This document shows, piece by piece, positions 59,628 through 64,000 of a stretch of 64,000 nt of DNA. The stretch's first letter is position 1, and the number at the start of each line of letters is the position of its first letter. Origin of the DNA: Candidatus Nitrosopelagicus sp. (lineage in GTDB: Archaea; Thermoproteota; Nitrososphaeria; Nitrososphaerales; Nitrosopumilaceae); contig JAOLYM010000002.1 of NCBI GenBank assembly GCA_028343435.1, positions 30,674-94,673 of the forward strand, given 5' to 3'. The position numbers and the translations under genes are program-made. The notes beneath the pieces are model-generated. The model was not told the DNA's origin. It saw only the letters and a list, made by a program, of their open reading frames with translations, and did not search any database.

Positions 59628-60091
59628 TTATTGTCACCTTTGTTGAACTTTCCACCATTTACTGCCCACCATGGAACGCTATGCCACGTATATTCCTGGT
59701 CTGTCTGCTCACAGAAGCATTTGAAACAGAGTCCATCAAGAACATCTGCCACGTCAATCTCTTTTGCAGCCATCTTATCTCTGCAACCAGTACAATGCAT
59801 GTTGATTGGAATAAACTCCATATGGTATGGAGAATCTTTTCCGTTTACTCTGACGGTATTCCATTTGTGAACCCTGGCAACAGTTGTTGGGCCAAATCCA
59901 ATTGTCACTGGTCTTAGCTTTTCACCTTGTGAACCAAGTGCCAAAACTGTTTGATGCATCTCCCAAAGCTTTTCACCGTGTTTACCACTGTCTTTGTTAC
60001 AGAGCAAACATGGTTTTACTTCCTGGTGTAGTCTCCAAAGATTCTTGCTGTGTTTTTTACTGTCTTTGAAACATCTTTTACATTCGCTCAT
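59624..60091 (-). CDS. multi-zinc-finger protein
   Basis: Start MSECKRCFKDSKKHSKNLWRLHQ; second copy CLLCNKDSGKHGEKLWEMHQ; distal CTGC and CFKC. Confidence 0.65.
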   Translation of the reverse strand: MSECKRCFKDSKKHSKNLWRLHQEVKPCLLCNKDSGKHGEKLWEMHQTVLALGSQGEKLRPVTIGFGPTTVARVHKWNTVRVNGKDSPYHMEFIPINMHCTGCRDKMAAKEIDVADVLDGLCFKCFCEQTDQEYTWHSVPWWAVNGGKFNKGDNK

Positions 60092-60134
60092 TGAAAGGTA
60101 ATTAGTGAATAACCCTATTATCATTCACGTCAAC

Positions 60135-60154
60135 AGTATGCATACTATACATAC
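60135..60154. promoter_or_regulatory. operator-like element copy 1 (AGTATGCATACTATACATAC)
   Basis: 44 bp upstream of the 60091 start; shared with copies at 62556 and 63664. Confidence 0.8.
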
Positions 60155-60164
60155 AATACTATAT

Positions 60165-61097
60165 CTAAGCCTTACTAGTCGCATTAACCTCTACTGATTC
60201 TTTGATTTTTTCATAGGCTGCCGCAATTTCTTTAAACTTTCTTTCTGCCTCTTTTTTATCCTGGCATCTGTCCGGATGATGTTTCAATGCTAGTTCTCTA
60301 TAGCGTTTCTTTACTTGGGAGAATTCTGCATCCTCTGGAAGGCCCAAAATCTCATAACACTCATCTAGGTCAACTGTATCTCCTAACAGATCCTTGAATG
60401 CATCTTCCCATGCTTTCTCCCAATCATCTTTATGCCAGTCTCTTCCTGTGGATCTTTTGTATTCTTGTTTTGCTTTTTCATAATTTTCTCTTGCTCGTTT
60501 TTCTTTTTCACTTGGTTCATACCAGTCATAATCCCAAACATGCTCCCACAGTGTATCCTGTTCGTCATCAAACTCCTCTTCAATATCATCAATCTTTTCT
60601 TGAATCTTTTCCTGTAGGGAATCATTACTTGTTGCCCAGTATCTATCCCAAAGCTTTTTTGTAGCATGATCTTTTCGCTCATCAATATCTTCTTGAATTT
60701 TCCAAAACTCCTCTTCGGTAAAATCCCATTTCCTCGCATCTTTCCAATTCTTTTTCCAATCATTTCGTTTGTTCCGAAAATCTTCTTCTTGTTTACGTTT
60801 TTGTTGTTCTCGTTCCCACTCCTCATCTCGTCGTTTACGTTCTGCTTTCCTCCATTCTGCCTTTCTTTTCTTTTCTTCCTCGATACGGTATTGATATGTG
60901 TCACATGACTCCATATGGTCTGCTAGGCCTCCCTTTCTTCGATATTTTTTGTCACACCCAGGACATGCAATCTGAGGTTTGCTTGTCCACCACCAGGAGA
61001 CTGCAATCAGTGTTATTACTGGAATAGTAATGTACCAAAAGTATACCAGCACCGCAATTATTCCAAATATCAATAACCCTATTATCAAAAGAATCAT
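60165..61097 (-). CDS. membrane-anchored zinc-finger / coiled-coil / C-terminal J-domain protein
   Basis: N-terminal TMs, '[21 protein letters not shown]', C-terminal '[51 protein letters not shown]'. Confidence 0.85.
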   Translation of the reverse strand: MILLIIGLLIFGIIAVLVYFWYITIPVITLIAVSWWWTSKPQIACPGCDKKYRRKGGLADHMESCDTYQYRIEEEKKRKAEWRKAERKRRDEEWEREQQKRKQEEDFRNKRNDWKKNWKDARKWDFTEEEFWKIQEDIDERKDHATKKLWDRYWATSNDSLQEKIQEKIDDIEEEFDDEQDTLWEHVWDYDWYEPSEKEKRARENYEKAKQEYKRSTGRDWHKDDWEKAWEDAFKDLLGDTVDLDECYEILGLPEDAEFSQVKKRYRELALKHHPDRCQDKKEAERKFKEIAAAYEKIKESVEVNATSKA

Positions 61098-61103
61098 CGT
61101 TCA

Positions 61104-61466
61104 TTACAACCCCTTTATCCACTCTGCGTAGACATTTCTCATTTTTTCATCCAAACTTGGGTCATGCTCTATCATGTGTTGATACAGGACGGCCAAACTG
61201 TATCCAAGATGAAGCAAAGAATCTATCTGATATTCATATGGAATTTCTAAAATTCTATCAATTGCCCATCTTGCGTCTTTTGGGTTGTTAAACAAACTAG
61301 CATAGAATAATTTTGTAGCACTAATACTGGCCTTTTCAGACAAATGCCATTGTCGTTCAAAACAAAAATTGGTTAAATGTTTAGTACCTTCTGTACCATA
61401 CTTTACTAATTCTTCCACAACCCGGTATTCGTACTCTGTTAGAACATCATGTTCTGTGTGATGCAT
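61104..61466 (-). CDS. helical hypothetical protein
   Basis: 120-aa ORF, start overlaps upstream stop. Confidence 0.6.
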   Translation of the reverse strand: MHHTEHDVLTEYEYRVVEELVKYGTEGTKHLTNFCFERQWHLSEKASISATKLFYASLFNNPKDARWAIDRILEIPYEYQIDSLLHLGYSLAVLYQHMIEHDPSLDEKMRNVYAEWIKGL

Positions 61467-61735
61467 TATCTCATATCCTCCCTGGTATCTTTTGACATGT
61501 GATCAATTGGAGTATCAAAGTCATCATCACCAGAATGATCCTTGTCATCAGAATGGACGTTCAGATTGTTAACATTGTATGTATTGTTGTATGTGTTGTC
61601 GTTATACTGGGAAAATCTGAAATGTTTTCTAATATCCTCGTAAAAATAAATTACTAAAATTATGATTCCTGCAGGAGTTCCAATTCCTGAACAGATTAAA
61701 AATACTCCAATGAATAACCACCATCTACTTGCCAA
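61466..61735 (-). CDS. small membrane protein (TTG start)
   Basis: MASRWWLFIGVFLICSGIGTPAGIIILVIYFYEDI...; TTG start overlaps upstream stop. Confidence 0.55.
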   Translation of the reverse strand: MASRWWLFIGVFLICSGIGTPAGIIILVIYFYEDIRKHFRFSQYNDNTYNNTYNVNNLNVHSDDKDHSGDDDFDTPIDHMSKDTREDMR

Positions 61736-61820
61736 AGATTGCCTCCATGATTCTTTTTGGTTTTACTAAACCGGAGCAAACCAAAAAAACAAATGCATAC
61801 AGTCCCCAGTTACTTGCCAA
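61725..61820 (-). CDS. 31-aa membrane micro-protein (TTG start)
   Basis: MASNWGLYAFVFLVCSGLVKPKRIMEAIFGK; too short for ORF track; parallels the N-terminus of 61466-61735. Confidence 0.45.
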   Translation of the reverse strand: MASNWGLYAFVFLVCSGLVKPKRIMEAIFGK

Positions 61821-62514
61821 AGATAATCTCCAAAATTCTTTCCAGCGTCTCAAGAAGTGATAATCTTAATTCTAAAATGTCTACTCCTGCATACTCTCTT
61901 ACACCTTTTTCAGTTACCTGTTGGGAAAATTTACCGATAGACTTTCCATCGTATGAAACAATGACGTCATGTGTGCCAACTTCATCTAAATTTAGTGTAG
62001 TTTCAAAATCTCCATTGTTTGAAGTCTTTACTACAATATTTTGCGCCTGGTATGTTGGAGAAATTGTTGTCACTGCAACCGGAATATCTTTTATTTTACT
62101 TCCAACATTTCCTTCTAACTGATTTCCTGAAATTGTAACTGTTGCATCTTGTATGATAATTTGTGGTTTTATGACAATTGTACCTGTTGAGTTTGTGTTG
62201 ACCCATTCGTATGTTCCTGCTTCGTACGGCATGTTACCAGTCCAGGTACCATTTGTGTATAATTCTCCGGAGGAAAACAATCCGCCGGTATGACGAAGAT
62301 TAATTGTAGAATTTGTTAAATTCTTTAGAAAAATAACATCTCCTTGTTCAATTTCCAGATAATTTGGTAGAGTGTTAACAAACTCGTGTTGTTCTGCAAA
62401 TGCTGCAGGGACTAGAGTGATTAGGACTATTGCTCCGAGCAAAAATGTAATTCTTTTAATTGGAACCGGCTCCGTGCAGTTTTCTGCCAAAATATACGGA
62501 GCCAGTTTTTCCAT
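61810..62514 (-). CDS. secreted cupredoxin-like/beta-sandwich protein
   Basis: Signal segment, 'NYLEIEQGDVIFLKNLTNSTINLRHTGGLFSSGE...YEAGTYEWVNTNSTGTIVIKP'. Confidence 0.65.
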   Translation of the reverse strand: MEKLAPYILAENCTEPVPIKRITFLLGAIVLITLVPAAFAEQHEFVNTLPNYLEIEQGDVIFLKNLTNSTINLRHTGGLFSSGELYTNGTWTGNMPYEAGTYEWVNTNSTGTIVIKPQIIIQDATVTISGNQLEGNVGSKIKDIPVAVTTISPTYQAQNIVVKTSNNGDFETTLNLDEVGTHDVIVSYDGKSIGKFSQQVTEKGVREYAGVDILELRLSLLETLERILEIIFGK

Positions 62515-62555
62515 ATAGTAGATTTAACAGAAAACCTATTATTCAACACGGCATT

Positions 62556-62575
62556 AGTATGCATACTGTACATAC
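62556..62575. promoter_or_regulatory. operator-like element copy 2 (AGTATGCATACTGTACATAC)
   Basis: In the divergent promoter region; 42 bp upstream of 62514 start and 1 bp upstream of ATG at 62577. Confidence 0.85.
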
Positions 62576-62576
62576 T

Positions 62577-63341
62577 ATGTCAAGTAATCTAAAACTTCGA
62601 GTTCACATAGCTCCCGTAGGCTTTGAGATAGACAGGATTGTCATTCCTGCAAAGAAGATGCGCGCAGACAAGATCTGGCTTATTGGACATGACCAGCGTT
62701 CATCTGACAAGGCTCGTCCTTTTTTGGAAAAAGTCAGAAAAATTCTTGAAAAGAACAACATCGAGGTAAAAGAGGCAAATGCGGACAGATACAAGCTGTT
62801 TGACATTGTTCGTGTCGTAAAGCAAATAATCTTACAAGACCGGGAACACGACATCTATCTGAATGTAGCAAGCGGATCAAAGATTCATGCAGTCGGAGTG
62901 ATGATGGCAACAATGATCTTTAATGACAGAACAAACCTTCATCCATTTTATGCACAGGCAAAAGATTACCATCATACAAAGATCTCCGAGCCACAAACAA
63001 CCGGCATTGAAACAATTTCTGACCTGCCGACATACCAAATCCAGACGCCACCACAAAAGCAGATAGCTGCATTAAAAATAATAAAAGAGCACGAGGAAAA
63101 TGGAAAAAGAGTTTCCAAGATAAAGAAAAAGGATTTAGCTGAAAAGGTAATAGAAGCTAAAATTATTGAGGTCAATGCTAGAATTGGAAATCAATCCCAG
63201 GCAACATTTGCAAGTCTTGACAAAAACATAATCTCTCCGTTAGAAAACGTATGGGGTTATGTCAGAACTGAAAAGGTTGGCCGCAACAGATGGATTCATC
63301 TCACCGACGAGGGAAGATGGGCATCAGAATTTTTAATCTAA
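62577..63341 (+). CDS. CARF-domain winged-helix regulator (HFX_2341/DUF6293-like)
   Basis: 'RVHIAPVGFEIDRI', 'LFDIVRVVKQIILQDREHDIYLNVASGSKIHAVGVMMATM', 'TGIETISDLPTYQIQTP', C-terminal wHTH. Confidence 0.85.
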   Translation: MSSNLKLRVHIAPVGFEIDRIVIPAKKMRADKIWLIGHDQRSSDKARPFLEKVRKILEKNNIEVKEANADRYKLFDIVRVVKQIILQDREHDIYLNVASGSKIHAVGVMMATMIFNDRTNLHPFYAQAKDYHHTKISEPQTTGIETISDLPTYQIQTPPQKQIAALKIIKEHEENGKRVSKIKKKDLAEKVIEAKIIEVNARIGNQSQATFASLDKNIISPLENVWGYVRTEKVGRNRWIHLTDEGRWASEFLI

Positions 63342-63622
63342 AACTGCATCTTTGAAAACCATCTTCTTATGGTATACTTTCTGACAAATGCCACCATCGT
63401 AAAGACCACAGTTATTTGTAAAAATCCTACTATCTCTTGGTTTGCAATTTGGTCTGAAAACATCGGAAGCACGAAAAAATTTATCGGAAGATACATCAAA
63501 AAGCCGACTACGATGTCCGTGATACTTTCAATGATTGATTTTTTTCTAGAATCCTGACCAAAATTTTCAAATTCACTCTCGGTTTGCGAAAATTCTTCTT
63601 TTCTTATCGAATCTCTATTCAT
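63338..63622 (-). CDS. small two-TM protein
   Basis: Start MNRDSIRKEEF; two hydrophobic segments. Confidence 0.6.
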   Translation of the reverse strand: MNRDSIRKEEFSQTESEFENFGQDSRKKSIIESITDIVVGFLMYLPINFFVLPMFSDQIANQEIVGFLQITVVFTMVAFVRKYTIRRWFSKMQF

Positions 63623-63663
63623 GCTAATTATGACCAAAATTTGATGATAAATCTCTCCAAAAG

Positions 63664-63683
63664 AGTATGCATACTGTGCATAC
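63664..63683. promoter_or_regulatory. operator-like element copy 3 (AGTATGCATACTGTGCATAC)
   Basis: 42 bp upstream of 63622 start; same orientation as copies 1 and 2. Confidence 0.8.
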
Positions 63684-63713
63684 CATTTGCCAAAAAAACT
63701 ACTTTAGTCAGGG

Positions 63714-64000
63714 ATGTATTTCTCTGACATGTCTCCAGTAGACAAATCACCTACTGCACCTCGCAAAACAGGCGTATGGCTAAAACAAACATCATATGAA
63801 AATCAAATTGGTACTGCTTCTCTAACTTGGGTATTAATCCGAATGAAATACAAGGGCACATGCATTCATTGTGAGGAAACAATTCCTGAAAATTCTCTTG
63901 CTGAATGGCACAAAGGAGTAGGAGTTAGGCACGAAAAATGCGCAAAACAGTATGAAAAGAGTGAAAAATATAGGAGATTCGTATATGATGCGGCATTAAT
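63714..64000 (+). CDS. zinc-finger hypothetical protein, 3' end cut by window
   Basis: MYFSDMSPVDKSPTAPRKTGVWLKQTSYENQ...KYKGTCIHCEETIPENSLAEWHKGVGVRHEKC; alternative start 63729. Confidence 0.65.
   Translation, partial: MYFSDMSPVDKSPTAPRKTGVWLKQTSYENQIGTASLTWVLIRMKYKGTCIHCEETIPENSLAEWHKGVGVRHEKCAKQYEKSEKYRRFVYDAAL

Noticed and set aside
60383-60904. Minus ORF 60383..60904
   Set aside because: Out-of-frame shadow of the Lys/Glu-rich coding sequence in 60165-61097
60398-60908. Plus-strand ORFs 60398, 60432 and 60666
   Set aside because: Antisense to the highly charged J-domain protein; Phe/Leu/Ile-rich content is an artefact of the opposite strand
61074-61087. ATAACCCTATTATC also present near 60112 (promoter)
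   Set aside because: At 61074 it encodes the IIGLL part of a TM segment; similarity to the promoter at 60112 is probably coincidental
62460-62576. N-terminal extension of the CARF-HTH ORF (MEPAPC...HTVHT)
   Set aside because: Runs through the operator element and the divergent gene's start; family homology begins right after ATG 62577
62577-63341. CARF domain as evidence for a CRISPR-Cas locus
   Set aside because: No repeats, cas1/cas2, Cas10 or effector nuclease visible; CARF-HTH proteins exist outside CRISPR loci
1-64000. tRNA, rRNA or CRISPR array
   Set aside because: Scanned intergenic regions by eye; no T-arm GGTTCRANTCC with cloverleaf, no rRNA signatures, no regularly spaced repeats

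Overview
This 64 kb window looks like the chromosome of an ammonia-oxidising archaeon (Thaumarchaeota/Nitrososphaerota, Nitrosopumilus-like). That assignment is my inference from low GC, short intergenic regions, archaeal TATA boxes close to start codons, and gene content. From about 1 to 56 kb it is mostly housekeeping: two ESCRT-III/CdvB paralogs, FolE and QueC, homoserine kinase, GPN-GTPase, CysH+Sat, AcnX large and small subunits (archaeal mevalonate variant), NFACT/RqcH-like, cobalamin genes (CbiT, CbiL, CbiF, CobA, CbiA), GlyRS, endonuclease IV, PriL+PriS, UPF0182, S6e, two different photolyase families, XPD/DinG-like helicase, Nop10, aIF2-alpha and SPFH. I saw no rRNA, no tRNA, no CRISPR array and no transposase. 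The most unusual part is the accessory-looking segment at about 58-64 kb. It has a CARF-type (HFX_2341/DUF6293-like) winged-helix regulator and three copies of a 20-bp element AGTATGCATACTRTRCATAC. Each copy lies about 42-44 bp upstream of a minus-strand start codon, in the same orientation. The associated genes encode a cupredoxin-like secreted protein, TTG-coupled micro-membrane proteins, a membrane-anchored zinc-finger/J-domain protein and small Cys-rich proteins. A TFB without its zinc ribbon lies nearby, next to a separate 32-aa zinc-ribbon ORF. Several intergenic regions also contain strong hairpins suggesting unannotated small RNAs. Everything here was read by eye; no searches or folding were run.
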